Positions 52,379 through 60,885 of a stretch of 64,000 bases of DNA are shown here, piece by piece. The DNA lies in contig CAKVIN010000007.1 in NCBI GenBank assembly GCA_934754425.1, forward strand, positions 34,208-98,207. Reading direction: 5' to 3'. The notes beneath the pieces were generated by a model. It was not told where the DNA came from. It did no database searches and was given only the letters and a program-made list of their open reading frames with translations. Numbering within the stretch: position 1 is the stretch's first letter; each line of letters opens with the position of its first letter. This DNA is from an uncultured Candidatus Melainabacteria bacterium. Lineage in GTDB: Bacteria; Cyanobacteriota; Vampirovibrionia; Gastranaerophilales; Gastranaerophilaceae. The position numbers were made by a program, and so were the translations under genes.

Positions 52379-54104
52379 CTTCAATTATTCCCTTGTGAAC
52401 TACTGTTTCAAAAGTTATTACAGAGCGTTCTTTCTTTTCAGTAGGTTCTTCTTTTTTATCTGTTTTAATTTCTTGAGAAGTTTTAGCTGCTTTTAAATTA
52501 GCTGCCAATTCTTCTGTAAGCTTTGGCATATCCATTTTATCCGTGCAAATCTCTATATAGCACATTTTATTCATAATTTGTGTTACTTTCAAAGCTTTAT
52601 CGAAATCTTCCGCCGTCGTAACTTTTGTAGACCAAACGTCACCATCAAATACACGTGCAAATTTTGAATAATTCATTTGCATAATTTCGTTAAATTTGTC
52701 ATCCGGACTATCAGAAAGAACACGTTCTATTGTATATCCATTATTATTTAAAACAATAATAATTGGTTTTAAGCCTTGTCTTAAAATATTTCCGATTTCC
52801 ATTGCCGTAAGTTGATGAGAACCTTCGCCGGTAATAGTTACAACACGAGACTTAGGCTTAGCAACACACATACCTAAAGTTGCAGGAGTTGCCCAACCTA
52901 TAGAGCCCCACAAAGTTTGTGTTTGAAGTTCTACGCTATTTGGCATTTTCATTGGCACAATACCATGAGGAACAATTCCGGTTTCTGCTATTAAAATATC
53001 ATTTTCTTTAATAAATTCCTGTAATCTTGGATAAATATAATCAGAAGTTAATTTATCAGTTGAAGCATCTTTATGCTCATATCCGATTACAGGTTTTTGA
53101 ATACTCATATTCTTAGAATCAACCAAATCTGTAATAGCTTCTAATACATCGACCATTTTTACATCATCATACTTTACACCGTCTACATAAGTATAAGTTC
53201 CATAAATTGCAATGTGATTATTTATTTTATAAGGGAGATTAAATCCATACGCATTCAAATCCGTATAAACCGGTCCAACAGCTATTAAGCAATCTGTTGT
53301 TTCTAAATATTCTTGCGCTACAGGGTTTTTAAATTTTGAATAATAACCACCTAAATACAAATCATAATCCATATCAATAAGGTTTGTACCCATCAAAAAA
53401 TTCGTAACAGGAATTCTTGCTTTTTCTACAAATTCTTTGTATTCTATTCGAGCATCAAATCTTTTTATCAATAAGTCACCAAGAATCACAGGATTTTTTG
53501 AATTATTTATCTTTGCAGCAATTTTATTCGTTACAACTTTTAAATTTTCTTTATTACTTGTCCAGTCATAATTTACATCATTACCTGTAATTTCCATTTT
53601 GGCAATATCCACTGGGATTGCGACATATACAGGGCGCTTTTCTTTAACCAAAACTTTTAATATTCTATCAATTTCCATTTTCGCATTGTCACGAGTTAAA
53701 TACGCAGAAGCCGCTGTTAAAGGTTTGTGAGCTTCAAAACAAGCGTGATAATCAACATCTTGGAAATTATGGTGAACGCAAGTTTTATTTTCAATTGTTT
53801 TAGTAGAAGGTACGCCAACAATACTTACAACCGGTACATTTTCCGCATTAGAACCGGCAATTGCATTCATAGCGCTTAATTCACCAACTCCATAAGTCGT
53901 AATTATTGCTCCAAAACCTTTTATTCTTGCATAACCATCCGCAGCATAACCTGCATTCAACTCATTCGTACATCCAATCCATTTTGTATTAGGATTATCT
54001 TCTACTGCGTATAAAATATTAAAGTTATAATCTCCTGGAAGTCCAAAAAAATCATTAACTCCAAGTTCTTCCAATTTTTTTACTAGATATTCGGCTGTAT
54101 TCAT
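52368..54104 (-). CDS. thiamine-PP-dependent 2-keto acid decarboxylase (PDC/IPDC-like)
   Basis: 578 residues. From the start: GLPGDYNFN (catalytic Asp), CTNELNAGYAADGYAR (Glu), CVHHNFQDVDYH (the His pair of PDC), TPP motif GEGSHQLTAMEIGN (canonical GDGS, here Asp to Glu), then NNNGYTIERV. It decarboxylates pyruvate, indolepyruvate or branched 2-keto acids to aldehydes. The start at 54104 has AGGAAAG upstream. The C-terminal ~40 residues are Lys/Glu-rich. Substrate not decided. Confidence 0.87.
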   Translation of the reverse strand: MNTAEYLVKKLEELGVNDFFGLPGDYNFNILYAVEDNPNTKWIGCTNELNAGYAADGYARIKGFGAIITTYGVGELSAMNAIAGSNAENVPVVSIVGVPSTKTIENKTCVHHNFQDVDYHACFEAHKPLTAASAYLTRDNAKMEIDRILKVLVKEKRPVYVAIPVDIAKMEITGNDVNYDWTSNKENLKVVTNKIAAKINNSKNPVILGDLLIKRFDARIEYKEFVEKARIPVTNFLMGTNLIDMDYDLYLGGYYSKFKNPVAQEYLETTDCLIAVGPVYTDLNAYGFNLPYKINNHIAIYGTYTYVDGVKYDDVKMVDVLEAITDLVDSKNMSIQKPVIGYEHKDASTDKLTSDYIYPRLQEFIKENDILIAETGIVPHGIVPMKMPNSVELQTQTLWGSIGWATPATLGMCVAKPKSRVVTITGEGSHQLTAMEIGNILRQGLKPIIIVLNNNGYTIERVLSDSPDDKFNEIMQMNYSKFARVFDGDVWSTKVTTAEDFDKALKVTQIMNKMCYIEICTDKMDMPKLTEELAANLKAAKTSQEIKTDKKEEPTEKKERSVITFETVVHKGIIEDEE

Positions 54105-54173
54105 TCTCTTTCCTCTCAAGTTTATTAAAGAAATAATATCACAGTGAAATAACCATTTCCAGTAAAAATTTTA

Positions 54174-54380
54174 TTAAGATTTTAATTGTGGAGCTCCCAA
54201 TCTTCTCACTAATTCTATTACAGTATCCTTCATTTTGCATTTACAATCCATATCTTTAAAATAAATTTTGTATAAATTACATTTTGAACACACACATCCA
54301 AGTTTGTAACAATCGACCGCCGTTGGCGTCCAATTTTTTGACATTGTTTCACTACATGAAACATTATATCTGTAACCCAT
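54174..54380 (-). CDS. small cysteine-rich protein
   Basis: 68 residues from the ATG at 54380 (AGAGG upstream). Cysteine pattern C-x14-C-x4-C-x-C-x2-C then CKCKMKDTV, suggesting a metal-binding knuckle. The helix TVIELVRRLGAPQLKS ends it. No family recognised. It is divergent from the S24 repressor-like gene. Confidence 0.5.
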   Translation of the reverse strand: MGYRYNVSCSETMSKNWTPTAVDCYKLGCVCSKCNLYKIYFKDMDCKCKMKDTVIELVRRLGAPQLKS

Positions 54381-54523
54381 GCTTAAACCTCTACCCAACA
54401 TAATAAACATTGACTTTTTTAATAATATATGATTTAATATCAACTATCAATTTACATTTCGTGATTAATTGTAAGACAATGTGATACATATGTCAAGCAT
54501 TAATTTATTGACTTGGTGAAACG

Positions 54524-55132
54524 ATGAAACTAGATGAACTTATAAGATTAATATCCGACAAAACAGGCAATATTATAAACCAATCGGCGCTCGCCGAAAG
54601 TCTTGGTATAACAAGACAAACAATAAGTAATCGTATTAAAAACGAAAGTGAAGTGACTGTTAGTGAACTAAAACGCATTGAAGAATATTTTAAAATCAAT
54701 GTATTAAATAACCTGACAGATATTGCATATGTTGATTATTACGAAGACGTTTTTGCCAGTTGTGGAGAAGGTAGTATTGTTTTTTCAAGTGAAAAATCAA
54801 AATTACCAATTCCAACATCATTAATACACGGATACTCCCAAAATAAATTGTACTCAATGATTAATGCTTCCGGCAACAGTATGTCACCAACAATAGACAA
54901 TGGTGATAAGCTTATAGTTGAACATTGGAATGGCAATCAAATTCAGGATAATAAAATTTATGTATTTTGTTATAATGGAGAATTTTTCGTTAAACGATTG
55001 TCCAAAAATTTAGATGAAATAATTATAAAATCTGACAATCCGGAATATAGAATTAGAAATATATCAGGAAAAGCCGTTGAAAATTTAATATTAATAGGTA
55101 AAATAGTAGCCACCATTAAGCAACTAACTTAA
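54524..55132 (+). CDS. XRE-S24 (LexA/CI-like) repressor
   Basis: 202 residues. An N-terminal helix-turn-helix (LAESLGITRQTISNRIK) is followed by an S24 peptidase fold: SGNSMSPTIDNGD (S119) and EFFVKRLS (K157). The Ala-Gly cleavage site is not obvious. Family knowledge: phage-type or SOS-like repressors that self-cleave under damage. It lies 40 bp from the converging exporter gene. Confidence 0.85.
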   Translation: MKLDELIRLISDKTGNIINQSALAESLGITRQTISNRIKNESEVTVSELKRIEEYFKINVLNNLTDIAYVDYYEDVFASCGEGSIVFSSEKSKLPIPTSLIHGYSQNKLYSMINASGNSMSPTIDNGDKLIVEHWNGNQIQDNKIYVFCYNGEFFVKRLSKNLDEIIIKSDNPEYRIRNISGKAVENLILIGKIVATIKQLT

Positions 55133-55171
55133 CAATGACTACATATTTTTTAGTAAAATTACTATACTAAT

Positions 55172-56725
55172 TTAAGCTTCTTTTAGATTTTTTAACAATA
55201 AAATCAATGGTATTATAATAATCGCAGATGCTGCAAAAATTCTAAATGCATCAATAAACGCTGCCAAATTCGCTTGTTGCATCAACAATCCATAAGCAGT
55301 GTGCTGTCCCATATACATAGCAGTATGCGGATCAAAAGTTGACATAAACATGCTACCATAAGCTTGAACACGTTCTGTATAATTTTGCGCAGTATCAGTA
55401 AGATGTTGAATTAGCATAAATTGGTGTTTTTGTGCACCCCTTGAAAGCAATGTTGCAACAATAGATGTACCAAAAGCACCACCGATGTTTTTCAATAAGT
55501 TCTGCAAACCACTAGCGTTTGTCATTTGGTCATTACTGATAGTTGCCATTGATAAAGTAATAATTGGAATCATCGCAAGACCTAAACCTATTCCGAATAA
55601 AAAGTTTGGTATTGCAATATTCATTGTAGATATTTGCAAATTCAAATCTCCAAGAATCCAACTTGCAGTTGCAATGCTGCCAAGTCCAATCATAACAAGA
55701 ATTCTATTATCAATTAAATTTGCTAATGTTGCGCAAAGAACCATTGCTAATAATGCGCCTAAACCACGAGGCATCATTGATAAGCCGCTTTTATACGCAT
55801 CGTACCCCATTAAAGATTGTAAGAATTGAGGTAAAATAGCCATAGAAGCCAACAGTACCGCTTGCATTACAATCTGCACAACTGTTCCAATGAAAAAGTT
55901 TTTATCCTTAAATACACTCAAATCAACCAAAGAATCTTTATTTCTAATTTGAGAAATTAAAAATGCTAAACCTGTTGCACAAGAGATTGCAGACAACCAA
56001 CAAATCCAAGGAGCGTTGAACCAATCTGCGTTATTACCTTTATCTAATACAATTTGTAAAGTCAACAACCAAATAGAAAGCATAAAAAATCCAAAACCAT
56101 CAGTTTTTACATTTTGTTGTTTTCTTGCGTAAGGCGGATCATAAATAAGTGCCTTTGCAAGCATTACAGTTATTATACCTATCGGAATATTGATAAAATA
56201 AATAAAAGGCCAAGACCAATTTTCGGTTAACCAACCACCTAAAACAGGCCCAGCTATTGGTGCTAATACAATAACCAACCCGAACATTGCCATTGCTTTA
56301 CCTCTATCTTGTGGTTTAAAATTTTCCAATAATATCGCCTGAGAAATCGGTAATAAACCTCCGCCGCCAATCCCTTGCAATATACGAGCTAAAATCATGC
56401 ATTCCAAATTCTTTGACAAACCGCATAAAGCAGAAGCTACTGTAAATAAAACAATGCTCATCATGAAGAAATTTTTTCTGCCGAGAACTTTACTAAACCA
56501 ACCAACCATTGGGATTACGATACCGCTAGCAATAAGATAAAATGTTAGAATCCACATAGATTCTTCACGGCTAACCGAAAAACTCCCTGCCATATGTGGC
56601 AACGCTACGTTTGCAATTGTTTCATCCAATACAAACATGAAAGCTGCAGCCATTGTCGGTAAACAAGCAAGCCAAGGGTTTATGTTTGGTTGCACTTCTT
56701 CTATATTTTCTATATTTTCACTCAT
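55172..56725 (-). CDS. MFS multidrug exporter, DHA2/EmrB type
   Basis: 517 residues, 14 predicted membrane helices. Motif A GWFSKVLGRKNFFM and motif C (GLVIVLAPIAGPVLGGWL), with DETIANVALPHMAGSF near the start, as in EmrB. Drug:proton antiporter of the inner membrane; no EmrA partner is adjacent. The region upstream has a tandem palindromic operator (separate entry). Confidence 0.92.
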   Translation of the reverse strand: MSENIENIEEVQPNINPWLACLPTMAAAFMFVLDETIANVALPHMAGSFSVSREESMWILTFYLIASGIVIPMVGWFSKVLGRKNFFMMSIVLFTVASALCGLSKNLECMILARILQGIGGGGLLPISQAILLENFKPQDRGKAMAMFGLVIVLAPIAGPVLGGWLTENWSWPFIYFINIPIGIITVMLAKALIYDPPYARKQQNVKTDGFGFFMLSIWLLTLQIVLDKGNNADWFNAPWICWLSAISCATGLAFLISQIRNKDSLVDLSVFKDKNFFIGTVVQIVMQAVLLASMAILPQFLQSLMGYDAYKSGLSMMPRGLGALLAMVLCATLANLIDNRILVMIGLGSIATASWILGDLNLQISTMNIAIPNFLFGIGLGLAMIPIITLSMATISNDQMTNASGLQNLLKNIGGAFGTSIVATLLSRGAQKHQFMLIQHLTDTAQNYTERVQAYGSMFMSTFDPHTAMYMGQHTAYGLLMQQANLAAFIDAFRIFAASAIIIIPLILLLKNLKEA

Positions 56726-56770
56726 TCAAAAACATCCTATTCTATCTATAAGCAAATATTATCATATAAG

Positions 56771-56802
56771 TGTTGCAAATGCAACATGTTGTATGTGCAA
56801 CA
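56771..56802. promoter_or_regulatory. tandem operator upstream of the EmrB-type exporter
   Basis: Two contiguous 16-bp palindromes, TGTTGCAAATGCAACA (56771-56786) and TGTTGTATGTGCAACA (56787-56802), about 60 bp before the exporter start. Likely site of a MarR- or TetR-type repressor not encoded nearby. Confidence 0.72.
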
Positions 56803-56981
56803 GAGGGGGAGGTGTGTAAGTTTTTAAGTCTTTAGGTCTTTAGGTCGTTAAGTTCGTATTAAAAATTTTCATTTAATAACCAGTAATTTTATTTATATTT
56901 GCAAGAACCAAATTAAATGAAGTCATTTACATCTCTATTTATAAACTTTTAAATAAATTTAAATAAAATTAAAAAATACTG

Positions 56982-57010
56982 TTGACAAAAAATTTTGTTT
57001 CTAATATCAT
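56982..57010 (+). promoter_or_regulatory. promoter of the tRNA cluster
   Basis: TTGACA (56982-56987), 17-nt spacer, TATCAT (57005-57010), about 10 bases before the first tRNA. Confidence 0.8.
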
Positions 57011-57020
57011 AGAACTTGTC

Positions 57021-57092
57021 GCCGGTATAGCTCAACGGTAGAGCAACGGTTTTGTAAACCGTAGGTTGTAGGTTCGATTCCTATTACCGGCT
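57021..57092 (+). tRNA. tRNA-Thr (TGT)
   Basis: A 7-bp acceptor GCCGGTA/TACCGGC, anticodon stem ACGGT/ACCGT with loop TTTGTAA (anticodon TGT), T loop TTCGATT. No encoded CCA. Confidence 0.95.
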
Positions 57093-57138
57093 TTTTTAAT
57101 AGAAGAGAAAAACTTCTCTCATAGCCCTTGTGGCATTT

Positions 57139-57210
57139 GCCTTTGTGGCGCAGGGGTAGCGCACTCCCTTGGTAAGGGAGAGGCCACGAGTTCAAATCTC
57201 GTCAAAGGCA
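57139..57210 (+). tRNA. tRNA-Thr (GGT)
   Basis: Acceptor GCCTTTG/CAAAGGC, D stem GCGC/GCGC, anticodon stem CTCCC/GGGAG with loop TTGGTAA (anticodon GGT), T loop TTCAAAT. No encoded CCA. Confidence 0.94.
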
Positions 57211-57231
57211 ATTTTAATGAAAATTTAATAT

Positions 57232-57314
57232 GGGTAGGTGGCCGAGTGGCTAAAGGCGACAGACTGTAAATCTGTTCACGAGAGTGTACGGTGGTTCGAA
57301 TCCACCCCTGCCCA
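57232..57314 (+). tRNA. tRNA-Tyr (GTA)
   Basis: 83 nt with a long variable arm. Acceptor GGGTAGG/CCTGCCC, anticodon stem ACAGA/TCTGT with loop CTGTAAA (anticodon GTA). No encoded CCA. Its 3' end plus terminator is repeated at 57481. Confidence 0.95.
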
Positions 57315-57367
57315 AATTTTAAATCCCAGTTAGCCGCTGGGATTTTTTAGTGTCTGGGGTAATTCTC
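57304..57367 (+). repeat. 64-bp direct repeat including tRNA-Tyr 3' end and terminator, copy 1
   Basis: From ACCCCTGCCCA (tRNA end) through the hairpin AATCCCAG...CTGGGATTTTTT to GTCTGGGG. It also serves as terminator of the tRNA operon. Copy 2 at 57481-57544 differs at only two positions in the part compared. Confidence 0.85.
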
Positions 57368-57480
57368 ACCACCGTGGTGGTTCTCCCCTCCATTTGCTCC
57401 TTTTTTACTTGCGTTTAATATTAAAATTTCACGAAAAACGTGACATTTAGTCACCTTTTTCTGCTCGCAACGGAGTCCTT

Positions 57481-57544
57481 ACCCCTGCCCAAATTTTAAA
57501 TCCCAGTTAGCCGCTGGGATTTTTTAATGTCTGGGGTGATTCTC
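57481..57544 (+). repeat. 64-bp direct repeat of tRNA-Tyr 3' end, copy 2 (possible att scar)
   Basis: Repeats the tRNA-Tyr end and terminator 177 bp downstream without the rest of the tRNA: the pattern left by a site-specific integration. The 113 bp between the copies hold small hairpins but no gene. Confidence 0.75.
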
Positions 57545-57564
57545 TAAATTGTAGGGGCGTAATT

Positions 57565-58293
57565 TTACTCTATCCAATTAATGCCATGTTTAACGATTTT
57601 TGCAGGAACTCCAGCTATAACACAAAATTCTTCATCAAATTTCTTTGTAACGACAGAAGCGACTCCAATTACGCAATTATCAGGTATTTGTGCATTTTTT
57701 GTAATCGTAACTCGTTCTCCAATCCATACGTGATTTCCAATTTTAATTTTATCTTTTGCAGAGTTTACAACTTTGTTTGTATTTTTATCTATAATTTTAT
57801 GTATGTCTGTTAAAATTCGAATATTGCTTGAAAAAAGACAATCTTCTCCGATTTTAATTCCATTTTTATATAATTGTATTGTCGTATCACAGCTTTTAGT
57901 TTTTTTGCCGATACTTGCTTTACAATTATCACCATAAGCAAGGATTTTGTATTTACCATTACTATATTCTTGAAATTCTACAAAATTATTGCTACCATCA
58001 CATAAAATATCGCTTCTAAATAATTTTACCCCTTCTTGAAAAATTATAGTATTATCATTTCCTTTAAAGCTAACACACACGTCTTTTACTTTATTAACTT
58101 GTTTTTTGTTTCCATTTTTATCTATAAGCAGTATTTTATTGTTTTTACCCAGATTAAAACCTGTTTTGAACGGATAAAAAACTAGATAAAATAAGCTACC
58201 GGATTTAAACTTTAATTTGATTCCTAAAATACTAACAATTAAATAGGACATTGAAAGTCGATATTCTTCTATGATTGAAAATAATTTTAACAT
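57565..58293 (-). CDS. hexapeptide-repeat (left-handed beta-helix) acyltransferase
   Basis: 242 residues. The C-terminal ~130 residues carry hexapeptide turns and the O-acetyltransferase signature: IGEDCLFSSNIRILTDIH, KIKIGNHVWIGERVTITKN, IPDNCVIGVASVVTK and VIAGVPAKIVKHG. The N-terminal ~100 residues are beta-rich and unassigned. Probably modifies surface sugar; a common cargo of islands. AGAGG precedes the ATG, and a remnant ORF lies 11 nt upstream. Confidence 0.82.
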   Translation of the reverse strand: MLKLFSIIEEYRLSMSYLIVSILGIKLKFKSGSLFYLVFYPFKTGFNLGKNNKILLIDKNGNKKQVNKVKDVCVSFKGNDNTIIFQEGVKLFRSDILCDGSNNFVEFQEYSNGKYKILAYGDNCKASIGKKTKSCDTTIQLYKNGIKIGEDCLFSSNIRILTDIHKIIDKNTNKVVNSAKDKIKIGNHVWIGERVTITKNAQIPDNCVIGVASVVTKKFDEEFCVIAGVPAKIVKHGINWIE

Positions 58294-58304
58294 TATAATA
58301 CCTC

Positions 58305-58427
58305 TTAATCAATAACTATAATATCATGAACTCTTTGGAGTAATTCTTTAAAATATTTTGAACTATTTTCTTTAAGACATTCGTCATCAATTTTTTTATT
58401 TTCAAATGAAGTTAAATTTTCGCTCAT
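58305..58427 (-). pseudogene. truncated Bro-N-like remnant ORF
   Basis: 40 residues. The first ~13 (MSENLTSFENKKI) and the leader match the start of the intact Bro-N gene (MGEDLTLFENKRI) at 59556, then the sequence diverges and stops. The shared upstream sequence (CTATTAAA and GAATACAA) is also present. A broken copy fused to unrelated sequence; it might still be translated. Confidence 0.6.
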
Positions 58428-58471
58428 TCTCACATTTTTTGTTGTATTCGTGCTATTAAATTATTTAATAA

Positions 58472-58665
58472 AACACTAAAAAGCCACACAATACGTTGCT
58501 TTAAATATGGTACCCTCAAGCGAATTCGAATCGCTGTCTACCCCGTGAAAGCATCGCATTTGTCCCTTTTTTAGACGTTATTTGGGTTGAAAAATTTATC
58601 GATTTAACACAATTAATCAGCATTTTTATACTGATTTAACAAAGTTAATTTGTGTGAACTTTTTT
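58472..58665. repeat. tRNA-Glu-derived att repeat, copy 1
   Basis: On the minus strand 58551-58508 is the 3' half of a tRNA-Glu: anticodon loop CTTTCAC, GGGGT, T-arm AGCGA-TTCGAAT-TCGCT, acceptor TTGAGGGT and ACCA. The 5' half is missing. On the element side are two direct 16-mers, GATTTAACACAATTAA (58601) and GATTTAACAAAGTTAA (58633), 32 bp apart. The whole ~160 bp recurs at 60886-61075. Confidence 0.8.
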
Positions 58666-58713
58666 CTTACCATTTTGTTGCCACTGTTAGATATTTTTTT
58701 TAAATAAATGTAA

Positions 58714-59556
58714 TTAATCTTTTTTCTTAATTTGTTTAGGTTGCTTATGTGGAAGAAAATTACTGTCAGTTACAACTTTTTTACCTGTTTCTAGTTCCAA
58801 CTTTTCTTTTGCTTCTTTGGCAATCTTTCCGCCACGTTTAGCAGATTTTTTGTTTTCTTCCATCCCAGTTGCACTTTCTGACTCTGCAATTTGTCTGGTT
58901 GATAATTCTGCCAATGCTGTAAAAATCAATTCTGCTTCTGACATGTGGTCTCTAAGATTTTGTGATTTCAGCCCTTTTAAATCTTTGTGTTCTTTTACAG
59001 ACAATCCAGACCATTCTTGGTGAATAATATTAGTCAGAATTGCATATTTTTCACCTTCTGTAATTTCATGGTCTTTCCAATAATCAGTTAATTTATTTCT
59101 GGTTTCTTGACCTGTCATTCGTTGCTGAATCCACTTTTCTGAACGACCAAGCTTTTGATAAGTTTCTCTTGCTCTATCAATAGCTTTTGAAGGGTCTGCC
59201 ATTTCTTGAACACGCTCTTGACCGACTTTGGCTAACCATTGTTTAATAGGTTCAGCTTTCTTTGATGGAATAGACTGGATTATACGAAAAATTGTCTTGA
59301 TATCAGCAACATCAGTCTTACGCATTTTCCCGTCATCAGCTTGTAATTTCAACTGGTGACAATTTGTCACCGTTTGCTCAGAACCCTCATCACGTAAGCG
59401 TTGTGCTAATTTATTCCAGTATTTTCTTGCTGATTGATAATCTTTTTCAATCAAAATTGCAACAATATCTATAACTGAAAAGTAATATACTTCTTTTTCT
59501 TCATCATAAATATGTCTAATTCTTTTGTTCTCAAACAAAGTTAAATCTTCACCCAT
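58714..59556 (-). CDS. Bro-N domain (phage antirepressor-like) protein
   Basis: 280 residues. The N-terminal Bro-N domain (about 5-110: YYFSVIDIVAIL, ARKYWNKLAQRL, MRKTDVADIKTIFRIIQSIPSKKAEP) is followed by a helical C-terminal region with SEKWIQQRMTGQETRNKLTD. Family knowledge: DinD/antirepressor-like proteins in phages and islands. The ATG at 59556 follows GGAG; the longer reading starts inside the -10 box. Its promoter is inside an inverted repeat. Confidence 0.85.
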   Translation of the reverse strand: MGEDLTLFENKRIRHIYDEEKEVYYFSVIDIVAILIEKDYQSARKYWNKLAQRLRDEGSEQTVTNCHQLKLQADDGKMRKTDVADIKTIFRIIQSIPSKKAEPIKQWLAKVGQERVQEMADPSKAIDRARETYQKLGRSEKWIQQRMTGQETRNKLTDYWKDHEITEGEKYAILTNIIHQEWSGLSVKEHKDLKGLKSQNLRDHMSEAELIFTALAELSTRQIAESESATGMEENKKSAKRGGKIAKEAKEKLELETGKKVVTDSNFLPHKQPKQIKKKD

Positions 59557-59578
59557 TCTCAAATCTCCTTTTGTATTC

Positions 59579-59615
59579 ATGCTATTAAAGCAAGTTCACA
59601 TTGTCAACATGTGAA
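59579..59615 (-). promoter_or_regulatory. promoter with operator of the Bro-N gene
   Basis: Minus strand: TTGACA (59607-59602), 17-nt spacer, TAGCAT (59584-59579). The -35 is enclosed by TTCACAT (59595-59601) and ATGTGAA (59609-59615), a 7-bp inverted repeat, so a bound dimer would block it. Confidence 0.7.
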
Positions 59616-59755
59616 ACAAAACTTACTTAGATTATGTTCTTTAAGCTCCTTTAAAACTCCCATCTAAAGAAGTTATGGTAAAAAATCATCTGAACTAAAA
59701 TGCTTGGAGTTGCAAAGGAATTAAGCCATAATTTAGATTTCCAATTTTTTAGTAT

Positions 59756-60532
59756 CTATTGATAATAAGTAGCTCCACCAACAACTTTGCCATTCTCAAT
59801 TGCTGCTGGATTAAAGAAATGACCGATGATTTTATTATCTCCAGACTTTACTATTTTGGCAGGATTGGATGCATCATATAAATTTGTAATCACAGTAGTT
59901 CCAATTCCGGGTCTTGCTAATGTATTAGTTCCTGTTTCACATGTCATAACTAACACTTTTTCACCTTTAGGAATATGTGTATTTATATAATCGAAAACAT
60001 TACCAATTGCTTCATTCCCATTCCAAAATGCCCAACTACCTTTTTCGGATGAACCAGTCCCATGTCCAATTAATACATGTTTTATATCATTTGGCATTAA
60101 ACCTTGTTTATACCAATTCTCTATGTATTGCAAGCCTTCATCAAAACTACCAACTAATGAAAATTCATTTCCTATGTGCAAATTCGCACCCGTTTCCTTT
60201 TTAAAATGCTGTTGAGCCAAAGTTGGATTCTTTAATAGAGTTAAATAATGCATTTGATTTTCTGGTTTTAATTCTTTTTTGCCAAAACTACATTTTGACT
60301 TATTTATCATAGCTCTGTTCTGGTCTGCAACTATTTGTTGTCCAACACCTTCTTCAAACATTTTTTGTAGTTCTATCGATTTTTGCCCAAAAGAAAATGT
60401 CTTTTTACTAGGAGTACCAAATGTAAATTTTGAAACTTTTTGTTTTGCTATTGCTTGTTGTGCTTCTTTGGCTAGAATCTCAGATTTGTTGGCAGCTCCA
60501 ACAACAAAATCCTGACCAACCCTATATAACAT
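59756..60532 (-). CDS. CHAT/caspase-like candidate protein in the integrative element
   Basis: 258 residues, no named family. The C-terminal half has HVLIGHGTGSSEKGSWAFW (H157) and KVLVMTCETGTNT (C198), separated by 41 residues, like the His and Cys of CHAT/caspase-fold proteases (the latter recalls LSACETG). The N-terminal ~100 residues are Lys-rich with two FTFG/FSFG segments. The start at 60532 has only a weak ribosome site. Role inferred; it could be a non-catalytic fold. It lies upstream of the Bro-N gene. Confidence 0.6.
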   Translation of the reverse strand: MLYRVGQDFVVGAANKSEILAKEAQQAIAKQKVSKFTFGTPSKKTFSFGQKSIELQKMFEEGVGQQIVADQNRAMINKSKCSFGKKELKPENQMHYLTLLKNPTLAQQHFKKETGANLHIGNEFSLVGSFDEGLQYIENWYKQGLMPNDIKHVLIGHGTGSSEKGSWAFWNGNEAIGNVFDYINTHIPKGEKVLVMTCETGTNTLARPGIGTTVITNLYDASNPAKIVKSGDNKIIGHFFNPAAIENGKVVGGATYYQ

Positions 60533-60885
60533 CTTTTGAATCTTGGTATAATCCTATAATTTTCCCTATATATATAAAGTTGTTTAATTTTATAAAATTG
60601 ACTTTTTGTAACATTTTATTAATATTTTGTAGTGGTAAGATTGTTAATGTTGCCACTTCGGACATTTATTTATAATAGTCCAAAATTAAACTACGAGAGG
60701 GTTATAGGTTTTTATAAAAATGTTGGAATTTTTCTGAGTGACTTTTTTTATTACCACTTTTGTTGCCGCTAAATATAATTTTTAGAAATTCTAGCAAAAT
60801 AAACTGCTCTAAAAGATAGATATAATAAACATTTTTGTCTGATATTAGCTAGAATGTAGTAATAACGCATGCTTTAGAAATTAAG
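60533..60885. other. intergenic stretch, no gene seen
   Basis: AT-rich. A segment at 60736-60785 (TTACCACTTTTGTTGCC) resembles 58670-58690, so the left unit border appears duplicated. No further feature. Confidence 0.4.

Noticed and set aside
52378..52384. Guanylate kinase start at the upstream TTG
   Set aside because: ATG two codons later gives a normal N-terminus; TTG is not needed.
57007..57195. 62-residue minus-strand ORF over the tRNAs
   Set aside because: It is a by-product of the tRNA-Thr genes on the other strand, with no ribosome site.
58508..58551. Complete tRNA-Glu gene
   Set aside because: Only the anticodon loop to the 3' end is present; the bases before the loop cannot pair as an anticodon stem and no D arm or 5' acceptor exists. 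The same holds at 60921-60964.
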